Notes: generated from the sequence alone by a model not told the origin. A stretch of DNA of 43,783 nt from Ruminococcaceae bacterium UBA1767 (GCA_002315505.1 DCGX01000001.1:1-43783); one strand, 5' to 3'; shown: positions 9,057 through 16,173, counted from the stretch's first letter. A program made the numbers and translations.

Positions 9057-9710
9057 ATGAAGTATATTTTTCTTAAAAAACGCAGGCTGCCTGTTGTTTT
9101 TTATATGGTGATTTTTATGCTCATTCTTTCGACAATTTCACTGAATTTTGCTGTGACCGGAGCGATGGCTCAGCAGTGGGAAATACCGATTTATCGTGTC
9201 GAAAATGCTGATAATTATGTGGCAATTACAATGAATATTGACGGCTATATTAATCTTGAAAAGCTGAAGGAAATCTCAAACGGTGCAAAAATCACATTGC
9301 TTTTATCGGAATATTACTGCCTTAATTATTGTAATGATATTGCGGAAATGGCACAAAACGGCTATTGCCTTGGTATCCTTGACAGAAGCATGAAGGGATT
9401 GAAAAGGAAACAAATTAACGATATTCTTGCTTATAGAGTCGAAAATCTTGCTCTTATGTCAAAAAAGAATCCAACACTGGTGAGATTTGAAAATAATCTG
9501 TACGATGCGACCTGCGTTAAGGCTACATACGATTCGGGACTTAATCCTGTTCAATGGGCCTGTGATGCGAGCGCCGATAACTACACATCGGGTGATATTA
9601 TTCTCGTGAAAAATCTTGAGGAGATGAAAAATGTTATTAAAAAAACAAAGTCAGCAGGCTTTCGGATTGTAAGTGTCGAAGACCTGCTGAATAATGAAAA
9701 AACAACTTAA
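9057..9710 (+). CDS. NodB-like polysaccharide deacetylase homologue lacking catalytic residues
   Basis: Predicted membrane-anchored or secreted protein (217 aa) with one hydrophobic segment at residues 12-33. The rest follows the NodB fold in order: IPIYRVE and VAITMN match the first strand region, GYCLGILD the second, NPTLVRFENNLYDATCVKATYDSGL the RPPYG region, and SGDIILVKN to GFRIVSVEDLL the end of the fold. At the metal and catalytic positions the family residues are missing: no aspartate pair in the first motif, no HxxxH, and RFENN instead of RPPYG. It therefore looks like a pseudoenzyme, perhaps a binding protein for glycan. The ATG at 9057 follows GAGGTG; the frame is open further upstream but crosses the terminator. 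It overlaps the convergent repressor gene by 4 nt. Loss of catalysis is inference from motif reading. Confidence 0.6.
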   Translation: MKYIFLKKRRLPVVFYMVIFMLILSTISLNFAVTGAMAQQWEIPIYRVENADNYVAITMNIDGYINLEKLKEISNGAKITLLLSEYYCLNYCNDIAEMAQNGYCLGILDRSMKGLKRKQINDILAYRVENLALMSKKNPTLVRFENNLYDATCVKATYDSGLNPVQWACDASADNYTSGDIILVKNLEEMKNVIKKTKSAGFRIVSVEDLLNNEKTT

Positions 9711-10300
9711 AATTTTCCTCTTAATTCTACAACCTTTCCGATGATTTTAACGGGAAGTGAAGCAATATCCTGTGCGGAAAAGAACAGAGGGTCATATGAC
9801 GGATTGAACGGTACAAGTGTAAGGCTTGTGCCGTTTTTTATTACCTTTTTTATGGTTGCATCCATATCGTTTATAAGGACAACACCGACCTCACCGCTTT
9901 CGATATAGTCCTGTTTTCTGACGATGACAACGTCACCCTCACATATTCTCGGTGTCATACTGTTACCCTGTACTCTTAATCCGAAATATTCCCCGTTCAT
10001 TGCCATTTCGTCTGAAATTTCTTCGTAATCCAGAATGTTTTCAACTGCCTCGACAGGGTACCCTGCGCGAACATATCCGAGTACGGGAATAAGGTTCTTG
10101 TTTTGCTCAGTATGGGGTCTGCCGATTAATGTATCAATGCTTACATCAAAAATATCGGACAGTGTAATCAGCATCTGCTTATCGGGCAGAGTACGGCCGT
10201 TTTCCCACTGGCTGACGGCGGTCTGATGCACTGAACAAAGATTAGCGAGCTCACTTTGGGTAATGCCTCGCTTCCTGCGTAGTTCCTTAATAATATTCAT
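9707..10300 (-). CDS. XRE-family, self-cleaving S24 (LexA/CI-like) repressor
   Basis: Phage-type repressor (197 aa). Residues 1-60 are an XRE helix-turn-helix (TQSELANLCSVHQTAVSQWE). Residues 70-197 are an S24 peptidase domain with the cleavage pair A79-G80 (VRAG), catalytic serine S114 (QGNSM) and lysine K151 (ATIKK). Family knowledge: RecA filaments trigger self-cleavage of such proteins after DNA damage, lifting repression. True Firmicute LexA has a winged-helix DNA-binding domain, so this is a CI/HdiR-like repressor and not the host LexA. It is transcribed away from the lysis operon, with its own promoter. It probably controls that operon, but which protein binds the SOS box between them is not shown by sequence. 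Confidence 0.88.
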   Translation of the reverse strand: MNIIKELRRKRGITQSELANLCSVHQTAVSQWENGRTLPDKQMLITLSDIFDVSIDTLIGRPHTEQNKNLIPVLGYVRAGYPVEAVENILDYEEISDEMAMNGEYFGLRVQGNSMTPRICEGDVVIVRKQDYIESGEVGVVLINDMDATIKKVIKNGTSLTLVPFNPSYDPLFFSAQDIASLPVKIIGKVVELRGKF

Positions 10301-10390
10301 TTTTTACACACCTTTATCAGAAAATATACCTTGCCGGCATATGGCGATTCTGCTCGGAAAAGACATTGTTCTGCAAATTTCGTTTGTATT

Positions 10391-10419
10391 ATTATGAGCC
10401 ATTCTATTAAAAATGTCAA
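10391..10419 (-). promoter_or_regulatory. Promoter of the S24 repressor gene
   Basis: On the minus strand TTGACA (10419-10414), a 17-nt spacer and CATAAT (10396-10391) form a strong sigma-A promoter, with a start site expected near 10384. It lies about 40 bases from the divergent lysis-operon promoter and does not itself contain the SOS box. Confidence 0.75.
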
Positions 10420-10457
10420 TAGATTTGGAAAAATTTTCTAAAATATTATTTTTACTA

Positions 10458-10486
10458 TTGACAAATCGAACATTTGTTCCTAAAAT
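10458..10486 (+). promoter_or_regulatory. Strong promoter of the lysis operon
   Basis: Consensus TTGACA at 10458-10463, exactly 17 nt of spacer and TAAAAT at 10481-10486. Transcription should begin near 10493, about 32 nt before the GTG start of the first gene. The spacer is almost entirely filled by an SOS-type operator. Confidence 0.8.
10467..10480. promoter_or_regulatory. SOS (LexA/DinR-type) operator between -35 and -10
   Basis: CGAACATTTGTTCC matches the Bacillus-type LexA box CGAAC-N4-GTTCG at all but the last base. It lies entirely inside the 17-nt promoter spacer, where a bound repressor would block RNA polymerase directly. Binding by host LexA or by the neighbouring S24 repressor are both possible. 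Confidence 0.78.
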
Positions 10487-10524
10487 AATAGCTGTGCTAT
10501 TGAAAAACAAACGGAGGTACAAAA

Positions 10525-11169
10525 GTGAATAATATTTCTGATAAGGTGATTTCCATAGAAGAGGCCAAAACGGCACTTCGCTGTATGCGGCTCGGCGGAT
10601 TCGACGAAACGCAGGCTCTTGAAACTCTGGACGAGCTTGTGATAAGGATACGGAAACTCACCACTGCACAAATTGTTGAAGATATTATCAACAACAGATT
10701 GCCCGAAGGTCAGGCAGATATAGTAAGACGCTATTGGTTCAATGGTCAGAACACAATGGAAATTGCACGTCAGCTTAATGTTTCGCAGGCTAATATTTAT
10801 AGAATTTTAAACAGAGCCACTCAGACAATTAAGGATAGTATGACAGCGCTTATTCAATATCAAAACGACTTAGCAGATATAAAAATTGTGCCGATGTATG
10901 TCGAAGAGTCACTTGAAATTCTTTCTGCACAGAAAAAAGAAAGCAGGTCATTCGGTGAAGCATTGAGAAACCTTCGCCTTTCAAATGCAATTACCGAAAA
11001 TAATCTTGCTTCAAATTTAAAAATAAGCAGGAAGGAATTAAGTGACATCGAAAACGGACTGAAAATACCATCTGCGGTAATCGCAAGTCGGTACACGGCA
11101 CTGTTTAATATTGAAATTTCAATGGAATTCTCAAACGGAAGGGGCAGATATATATGCAAACAACCTTAA
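10525..11169 (+). CDS. Sigma-70 region 4-like / XRE fusion regulator
   Basis: Predicted DNA-binding regulator (214 aa). Residues about 56-110 resemble sigma-70 region 4 or phage late regulators of the ArpU/RinA kind: LPEGQADIVRRYWF, then a helix-turn-helix in NTMEIARQLNVSQANIYRIL. Residues about 143-198 form a second, XRE-type helix-turn-helix (GEALRNLRLSNAITENNLAS, then KISRKELSDIENG). The GTG start follows GGAGG. It is the first gene after the SOS-boxed promoter and overlaps the next gene by 16 nt, so it may amplify or time expression of the lysis genes. No sigma region 2 is visible, so it is not a complete sigma factor. Confidence 0.65.
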   Translation: MNNISDKVISIEEAKTALRCMRLGGFDETQALETLDELVIRIRKLTTAQIVEDIINNRLPEGQADIVRRYWFNGQNTMEIARQLNVSQANIYRILNRATQTIKDSMTALIQYQNDLADIKIVPMYVEESLEILSAQKKESRSFGEALRNLRLSNAITENNLASNLKISRKELSDIENGLKIPSAVIASRYTALFNIEISMEFSNGRGRYICKQP

Positions 11170-11405
11170 CACAAATGAGTGAGGAATATTTTGATGCGGC
11201 AAAGCAGATTGACTCTTTGATTGAAAAATATACAAAGCAGTTGAAGCAGGCTTACAAGTCGAAAAATTATCTTAAAACATACGAGCTGAAAAGAAAAATT
11301 GCCATATTCTATGACCAGAAAAAGGACATTATGATTACGGCATATACGTTGAAAAACTACTATAACAAGGAGGAAGACAATGAATCAGATAAGGCTGTCA
11401 GTTAA
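11154..11405 (+). CDS. Small coiled-coil protein of the lysis operon
   Basis: Unrecognised 83-aa protein, highly charged and predicted to be almost wholly helical (SEEYFDAAKQIDSLIEKYTK, then KTYELKRKIAIFYDQKKDI). No signal peptide or membrane segment. It has an AAGGGG ribosome site, overlaps the upstream regulator by 16 nt and the downstream M14 peptidase gene by 26 nt, so it is almost surely co-translated with them. The size and position resemble small phage accessory proteins; I cannot assign a function. Confidence 0.7.
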   Translation: MQTTLTQMSEEYFDAAKQIDSLIEKYTKQLKQAYKSKNYLKTYELKRKIAIFYDQKKDIMITAYTLKNYYNKEEDNESDKAVS

Positions 11406-13335
11406 TAAAAACAAGCTGAGCGTAACGGCAGATTGCTTCACCACAGGCGGAAGTGTAAATTACGACGAGTGCGAATTTACCTTTGACAGCGAGTGGAACG
11501 GATTTACCAAAACTGCCGTTTTCAGTTCAAACGGAAATGATTCCTACAGAGTGAATCTTGTAAACAACTGCTGCAAAATTCCGTCTGTCTGTATGGAAAA
11601 TCCGGGGATTATTCGTATCGGTGTTTACGGCATAAAGGACGAGGACATTATTATAACAACAAATTCCGTTGCTCACCGAATTGAAGACGGTGTAAGTGAG
11701 GCAGGGGAATGGGTTGACGAAGATTATAACGTGATTAAAAATGCAATTACTCAGATGGAGGACGCAGTTGAAACCTTCAAAAGAGGATTGTCACACAAAT
11801 TTTCTGAATTGCTCAAACAGGTTGACAATGAAACGGAAATTACCTTTGACGGTTATTTGCCGGAATGGTATACACCCGATGAGATTACCGATTCGGACGA
11901 TGCTCCGTCACCTGCAAATGAAAGCATTTTTTATGATTATCTTGAATTTAAGCTCGAGGAGCTGAAATCAGATTATCCGAATTATGTCGGAAGGCAGATG
12001 ATAGGCTATGACGAAACAGAGGATTTTGCCGTGTTCAGCTATGTTTTCAATCCCGGAGATTACGTTAAAACGGTTGTAATCACATCCGGCGTGCACGGTA
12101 CAGACAGGTCATCGGTTATTGCATTAAGCTATTTTCTTGATAAGCTTTGCAGAAATACAGATGACAAGGTGCTTGCATATATTCGTAACAATATCAAGCT
12201 TTGCGTTATCCCTGTTGTAAATCCTTACGGACTCGAAAACAATACCGAAAACAACTCTGATGATGTGAATATCGGATATAACTTTCCGTATAAATTTTCA
12301 AGCTGTACGCATACGAAAAAAGGTACATCGGCATTAAATCAGGCCGAATCTCAAAACGTAAGCTCGTTTCTTTACGGGCTCAGAAATGACAAGCTCTGTG
12401 CTTTGATTGATTTGCATTCGAACAATTTAGCTGTTGCAGGCAGAACAGTATTTTATCCGAAGAATAACAAAAACTGTGCATCGATTCTCGCTGAGGTTGT
12501 CAATGATTTCGGCAGTAAATACTCCTCATCGGATACAAAGTCGAAGTCCGTACTCGCTGCATCAGTGAATCCGACACTGTCAAACTATGCCGCAGAGGAG
12601 TACAAAATCAATACCTGCGAATTGGTGTGGGACGATAATATTTACAGCGATGACAGTGATGAGAATTTCATGAGATATGTTGAACTTATCGGTAACGTGC
12701 TTTACAAAATGGCACTTAACAGTAAATGCACAAAAGCAGAAAAACCGCAGGCTTTTACAAAATATATTTCGTGGAAAAAGAGTAATAACACGGATGTTTT
12801 TGCAATTGCTCAGTCGGTAACACCACAGAGAATGGGTATTTCAGCATATTCAATGAAGCTCGATATGCCTTGCAATATTGTGATGAACGGCTCGGTTGTG
12901 ATAAAAGCAACAGTGGCCTGCACAGTAAAAATAAATCCGATTTTATACCAGGAAAATTCAACAGAGCAGGATTATACGGCACGAAGTGCATCTGATAAAT
13001 TTGCCATCGAGCTTGAGCTTTCACAAGGTACACACATTATTCCGTTGTCAACAGTGTTGCAGGCATATTATTCAAGCCACAATGAATCAACCAATACAGC
13101 ATATTGTGAAAATGTGAATTTTGTACTTGCATTTTCTTCATCAGCTGCCAACAGTGCAAGCGTTACGGCGTTCAATGTTGTATTAAATGCGTTTCCGAGC
13201 GACAGAGCCGTACCTGTTGAGGTCAGCACACCGATGGGACTTGCGGCTGACTATGATGCAGACGATGTACCGACTCAGACTCTTATTTTCCCACTTGGAA
13301 CGGTGAGTGCAAATGATACACATTTCAGAGATTAA
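11380..13335 (+). CDS. M14-like metallopeptidase with phage-tail-type N-terminal domain
   Basis: 651-aa three-part protein. Residues 1-110 resemble the N-terminal domain of clostridial phage tail-associated proteins (FDSEWNGFTKTAVFSS; PGIIRIGVYGI). Residues about 185-450 look like an M14 metallocarboxypeptidase: zinc motif H239-G-T-D242, IPVVNPYG (277-284), NIGYNFPYKF (297-306), the third zinc histidine in IDLH346 and the probable catalytic glutamate E414 (NTCELVW). The first zinc motif is HxxD instead of the usual HxxE, and the family arginine in LNRNF is replaced by Tyr. Residues about 470-651 are beta-rich and may bind a carbohydrate or receptor. No signal peptide. The substrate could be a peptidoglycan stem peptide. 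The ATG follows GGAGG; the gene overlaps both neighbours. Confidence 0.75.
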   Translation: MNQIRLSVNKNKLSVTADCFTTGGSVNYDECEFTFDSEWNGFTKTAVFSSNGNDSYRVNLVNNCCKIPSVCMENPGIIRIGVYGIKDEDIIITTNSVAHRIEDGVSEAGEWVDEDYNVIKNAITQMEDAVETFKRGLSHKFSELLKQVDNETEITFDGYLPEWYTPDEITDSDDAPSPANESIFYDYLEFKLEELKSDYPNYVGRQMIGYDETEDFAVFSYVFNPGDYVKTVVITSGVHGTDRSSVIALSYFLDKLCRNTDDKVLAYIRNNIKLCVIPVVNPYGLENNTENNSDDVNIGYNFPYKFSSCTHTKKGTSALNQAESQNVSSFLYGLRNDKLCALIDLHSNNLAVAGRTVFYPKNNKNCASILAEVVNDFGSKYSSSDTKSKSVLAASVNPTLSNYAAEEYKINTCELVWDDNIYSDDSDENFMRYVELIGNVLYKMALNSKCTKAEKPQAFTKYISWKKSNNTDVFAIAQSVTPQRMGISAYSMKLDMPCNIVMNGSVVIKATVACTVKINPILYQENSTEQDYTARSASDKFAIELELSQGTHIIPLSTVLQAYYSSHNESTNTAYCENVNFVLAFSSSAANSASVTAFNVVLNAFPSDRAVPVEVSTPMGLAADYDADDVPTQTLIFPLGTVSANDTHFRD

Positions 13336-13486
13336 TGTTAAAACCGAAATTGAAGTATTATTCCTTGCGTTAAAGCTCCTGTATGCGCTCGGACTTGAAA
13401 ACAATGCCGAAGCATACAGAAGTGTTGCAGGAATACTCAGAGAATATGAATACGGAGGAAAAGGAATAAATGAGTACAATCAGTAA
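13313..13486 (+). CDS. 57-aa protein linking the M14 and endolysin genes
   Basis: A short frame from ATG 13313 to TAA 13484-13486 encodes 57 residues beginning MIHISEINVKTEIEVLFLAL. A GGTGAG site lies before it. It overlaps the end of the M14 gene by 23 nt and the start of the endolysin gene by 17 nt, the same tight coupling seen throughout the operon, and it fills what would otherwise be a 134-nt gap. Residues 10-26 are a hydrophobic or amphipathic helix. Phages often carry a very small gene (XkdX-like) at this place, but I do not see that motif. Function unknown. Confidence 0.6.
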   Translation: MIHISEINVKTEIEVLFLALKLLYALGLENNAEAYRSVAGILREYEYGGKGINEYNQ

Positions 13487-14162
13487 TATAATTTTTAATA
13501 ATGCAGAGCATTATGTGACTTCGTCTTACGGAAAAAGGAAGACTATCAGCACGTCCGCAGGCTCAACCGCATCATTTCATTACGGTACCGACTACGGAAC
13601 AAATGGCAAAAAATTACCGCAGTACGCCATTGAGGACGGCTCTGTAATAAGCTGCGGAAAAGCAGATGACGGTGCAAACTATGTGTGGGTGAGATATCCG
13701 AGAATCAACAAAAAGCTGCTCCACTATCATCTTGACAGCATTTGTGTAAAAAACGGTCAGCTCGTTGAAAAAGGTACACTCCTTGGTTATACAGGAATGA
13801 CGGGAAAGGCCACGGGAATCCATCTGCATTTAGGGGTAAAAGACCTTACTTCAGAGAAATATGAAGACCCCGAAGCCTTTGCTAAAAAATATAAAGCTCC
13901 GACAGGCTATACTGTCGGAAGCTACAAAATTAATACAGAGTTGTTAAGAGTGAGAAAAGGTGCAGGCACAAGCTATGCATATCTGAAATTCAATCAGCTC
14001 ACAAAGAATGCTCAGGAACAGGTGAAATCGCTAAATTCAAATAAAAGTGCTGACGGACTTGTGAAGGGCGTTGTCTGTACTGTATCGAAAATCAAGAAAA
14101 ACTGGGGAAAAATTCCGTCGGGATGGATTTGCCTTGACTACTGCGAGAAGGTGCGAGCTTGA
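13470..14162 (+). CDS. M23 endopeptidase endolysin with SH3 domain
   Basis: Predicted peptidoglycan-cleaving endolysin (230 aa). The M23 (LytM/lysostaphin-like) domain covers about residues 12-138: H37-x3-D41 (FHYGTD), HYH (85-87) and the HLH pair in GIHLHLG (118-120). An SH3-type wall-binding domain follows (about 155-226; ELLRVRKGAGTSYAYLKF to GWICLDYCEK). There is no signal peptide, which fits release through a holin, the product of the last gene of this operon. GGAGG at 13454-13458 sets the ATG. The stop overlaps the next start by 4 nt (TTGA). It is distinct from the secreted M23 hydrolase of the ftsEX operon, which has a signal peptide and coiled coil. Confidence 0.88.
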   Translation: MSTISNIIFNNAEHYVTSSYGKRKTISTSAGSTASFHYGTDYGTNGKKLPQYAIEDGSVISCGKADDGANYVWVRYPRINKKLLHYHLDSICVKNGQLVEKGTLLGYTGMTGKATGIHLHLGVKDLTSEKYEDPEAFAKKYKAPTGYTVGSYKINTELLRVRKGAGTSYAYLKFNQLTKNAQEQVKSLNSNKSADGLVKGVVCTVSKIKKNWGKIPSGWICLDYCEKVRA

Positions 14163-14377
14163 CGGAAATAATAACGGCACTTGTTGCCTTTGCAGGAACT
14201 CTTATCGGAACACTCGGAGGTATTCTTGCATCAAACAAGCTGACATCATATCGTATTGAACAGCTTGAGAAAAAGGTGGAAAAGCACAACAATATCATAG
14301 AGAGAATGTACTGTGTTGAAAGCTCGGTCAAATCGGCTCATCACAGAATTGATGAATTAAAGGAGGAATTAGGTTGA
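14159..14377 (+). CDS. Phage-type membrane/coiled-coil protein, probable holin partner
   Basis: 72-aa protein with one N-terminal membrane segment (residues 3-27, rich in Gly, Ala, Leu) and a coiled coil behind it (RIEQLEKKVEKHNNIIERM). Small proteins of this plan are common in phage lysis modules next to holins (XhlA-like in role, though XhlA has the reverse order). It starts with TTG inside the endolysin stop codon and shares TTGA with the next gene, so translation of the three lysis genes is coupled. GAGAAGGTG lies before the start. Role as a holin partner is inference from position and topology. Confidence 0.75.
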   Translation: MTEIITALVAFAGTLIGTLGGILASNKLTSYRIEQLEKKVEKHNNIIERMYCVESSVKSAHHRIDELKEELG

Positions 14378-14619
14378 AAAAGCTGAATTTAAAGGGCGTA
14401 TCGGTTCAGACCTGGGTACGTACAGCGGTGCTTGTATTTGCGCTCGTCAATCAGGCACTTGTTCTGTTCGGAATTTCAGAAAAGGAAATTGACCTTAATT
14501 CGTGGGCAGGCTATGCTACATATGCCTTGACGGCAGTCAGCTCCATATGGTCATGGTGGAAGAATAACAGCTTTACCGATTGCGCACAGAACGCAGACAG
14601 GCAATTTAATATAAAGTGA
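14374..14619 (+). CDS. SPP1-family phage holin
   Basis: 81-aa membrane protein matching the SPP1 holin family: a first hydrophobic segment (WVRTAVLVFALVNQALVLFG), a conserved polar middle, a second segment around YATYALTAVSSIWSWWKNNS, and a hydrophilic tail with the family-like CAQNADRQF ending. Holins permeabilise the cell membrane and let endolysin reach the wall. TTG start after an AGGAGG site, overlapping the previous stop as TTGA. It is the last gene of the SOS-boxed operon and is followed by a hairpin terminator. Confidence 0.88.
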   Translation: MKKLNLKGVSVQTWVRTAVLVFALVNQALVLFGISEKEIDLNSWAGYATYALTAVSSIWSWWKNNSFTDCAQNADRQFNIK

Positions 14620-14625
14620 AAAAAT

Positions 14626-14649
14626 AACGCTGCCCGAAAGGACAGCGTT
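14626..14649. terminator. Terminator between the lysis operon and the convergent membrane-protein gene
   Basis: AACGCTGCCC pairs with GGACAGCGTT around GAAA (10 bp, one C-A mismatch). A-rich sequence precedes it and TTTAAT follows, so it can serve both converging transcripts. Confidence 0.7.
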
Positions 14650-14653
14650 TAAT

Positions 14654-15151
14654 CTATGCTATATTTCCTAAAAGTCCATACATAATCGAACCGACAATGG
14701 CTCCGGCAATCAATACACCGAGTGCAATAACAGGCAATGCTTTGCGGATTCTCAAATCCATAACCGCCGCAACAAGTGCACCTGTCCATCCTCCTGTACC
14801 CGGGAGCGGAATCGCAACAAGGAGAAGCAATCCCCATACACCGTATTTTTCGATTTTATCTCTGTGTTTGTCAGCCTTAGCCTCTAATCTGTCAATAAGC
14901 TTGCCCAGATGCTTTGATTTGCGCATCCACTTAAAAATCTGACGAATGAACAAAAGAATAAAAGGAATCGGAAGCATATTGCCGATATAGCAAACAACAA
15001 AGGCTCTGATAAAATCAATATCAAGCAGCTTTGCGGCAATAAGTCCGCCTCTGAGTTCAAGAACAGGACAAAGTGAAATTACAAAAACCGTAAGCCAGTC
15101 GGGGATAACATTACTGAAAAAATGAACCAGGCTTTGAATGAAAGCGTCCAT
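14654..15151 (-). CDS. COG2426 / small multi-drug export family membrane protein
   Basis: 165-aa integral membrane protein. It carries the family signatures ISLCPVLELRGG near the first segment and VAIPLPGTGGWTGAL in the middle, with about four hydrophobic segments and a charged cytoplasmic loop (MRKSKHLGKLIDRLEAKADK). The family name reflects an early drug-export claim; the real substrate is not established. It begins 3 nt after the Nudix gene and is co-transcribed with it. Confidence 0.85.
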   Translation of the reverse strand: MDAFIQSLVHFFSNVIPDWLTVFVISLCPVLELRGGLIAAKLLDIDFIRAFVVCYIGNMLPIPFILLFIRQIFKWMRKSKHLGKLIDRLEAKADKHRDKIEKYGVWGLLLLVAIPLPGTGGWTGALVAAVMDLRIRKALPVIALGVLIAGAIVGSIMYGLLGNIA

Positions 15152-15154
15152 ATT

Positions 15155-15895
15155 TTACTCCGTGATGATATTTTTTTCGATGAGGTAATTATTGGCCTTT
15201 AACAGGATGTTTTTATCGTTGTCAAAACGCAGCTTGTCAAGAGCTTTGTTGTAGCCGAGCCAGATGTAATCCTCAATTTCCTCTTTTTGAATAATGGTCT
15301 GGGTATCCTGAGTGGAAGCAAGGTAAATGTTGACATTTTTCTCAACCTTGCCCTGAATTGTGTATTGGCTTTTCGTAATAAAATCGGGGTGAATGTTGAT
15401 GTGAATTCCCGTTTCTTCAAGGACTTCACGGCAGGCTGTCTGGTGGTCGGTTTCGCCAAGCTCAACGTGACCCTTAGGAAATCCCCAATGTGCACTGCGA
15501 CGATTTTTTATAAGAAGATATCTCGTCATTCCGCCGATTTCACGATAGACAACTGCACCGCATGAACGCTCATAAAGGCATTCAATGGTGTGCTTTCTGT
15601 TTTTCATTGCAAAATCAATTTTGTCAATGATGTCAATGTTAATGAATCTTGTACTTTTCGGTGCTACAACCCAATCAATTTCCTTGCAGTCGTTATACTT
15701 GATAACGGCAATAACCCTTCCGTCAAAGCTACGGACAGGGTGGTTGATACCCATGATAAATGCGCCTTTTACGGGTGCGTTGAACTGCTTTGCACCCTCA
15801 ACTACACCATAGTTAAGCTCATAAGTAAACTTGTAGTCTGCATTATATGAATGAATGGGATGAGTCACTTTAATACGAACATATTTTCCAAGCAT
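15155..15895 (-). CDS. Nudix hydrolase with an extra N-terminal domain
   Basis: 246-aa protein. The Nudix box is complete at about residues 158-180: GHVELGETDHQTACREVLEE, then TGI, matching Gx5Ex7REUxEExGU. About 110 residues precede it; the stretch with KYVRIKVTHPIHSYN, GAFIMGINHPVRSFDGRV and VIAVIKYND resembles an inorganic-pyrophosphatase-like beta-barrel. The pairing suggests phosphoanhydride substrates, perhaps a nucleotide or dinucleoside polyphosphate. The ATG at 15895 is chosen because GGAGGAG lies 8 nt before it. The frame extends to 15955, but that part overlaps two leader hairpins. First gene of a two-gene operon. Confidence 0.82.
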   Translation of the reverse strand: MLGKYVRIKVTHPIHSYNADYKFTYELNYGVVEGAKQFNAPVKGAFIMGINHPVRSFDGRVIAVIKYNDCKEIDWVVAPKSTRFINIDIIDKIDFAMKNRKHTIECLYERSCGAVVYREIGGMTRYLLIKNRRSAHWGFPKGHVELGETDHQTACREVLEETGIHINIHPDFITKSQYTIQGKVEKNVNIYLASTQDTQTIIQKEEIEDYIWLGYNKALDKLRFDNDKNILLKANNYLIEKNIITE

Positions 15896-15911
15896 GTTCT
15901 TAACTCCTCCA

Positions 15912-15975
15912 CCGTGCATATCGCACGGATTAACCATGAACGAAGGCAGATGCAATGGACATAATCCTTTCGTTC
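15912..15975 (-). promoter_or_regulatory. Structured 5' leader of the Nudix gene
   Basis: Two stem-loops lie between the promoter and the ribosome site. GAACGAAGG (15938-15946) pairs with CCTTTCGTTC (15966-15975) around 19 nt with one bulge. CCGTGC/GCACGG (15912-15928) ends just upstream of the GGAGGAG site. They could affect translation or RNA stability. No known riboswitch is recognised. Confidence 0.45.
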
Positions 15976-15994
15976 ACATTCGATTTACCGATAT

Positions 15995-16023
15995 ATTATA
16001 CATTCTCTGTTTAAAAATTACAA
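15995..16023 (-). promoter_or_regulatory. Promoter of the Nudix operon
   Basis: Minus-strand TTGTAA (16023-16018), 17-nt spacer and perfect TATAAT (16000-15995). Transcription should start near 15988, giving a leader of about 93 nt. Confidence 0.7.
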
Positions 16024-16099
16024 TAGGAAATTTTGAAATATTGAGAAATTAAAGACAAAATTAATAAAATGACATAAAAGTGAGCTTTGAAAAAACAAA

Positions 16100-16139
16100 A
16101 AGAAGAATTTCAGAACAATTAAAATCTGAAATTCTTCTT
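16100..16139 (-). terminator. Intrinsic terminator after the alcohol dehydrogenase gene
   Basis: A perfect 15-bp stem, AAGAAGAATTTCAGA with TCTGAAATTCTTCTT, around a 10-nt loop. On the minus strand it is followed by TTTTGTTTTTTC. Confidence 0.9.
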
Positions 16140-16173
16140 GATTTTTATTATGCTTGTGCTGAAGGCTCAGCGA

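Noticed and set aside
9707..14649. Complete prophage
   Set aside because: No integrase next to it, and no terminase, portal, capsid, or tail-tube gene; housekeeping genes flank it closely on both sides.
15896..15955. Twenty extra N-terminal residues on the Nudix protein
   Set aside because: The stretch forms the leader hairpins, has no ribosome site, and a strong GGAGGAG precedes the ATG at 15895.
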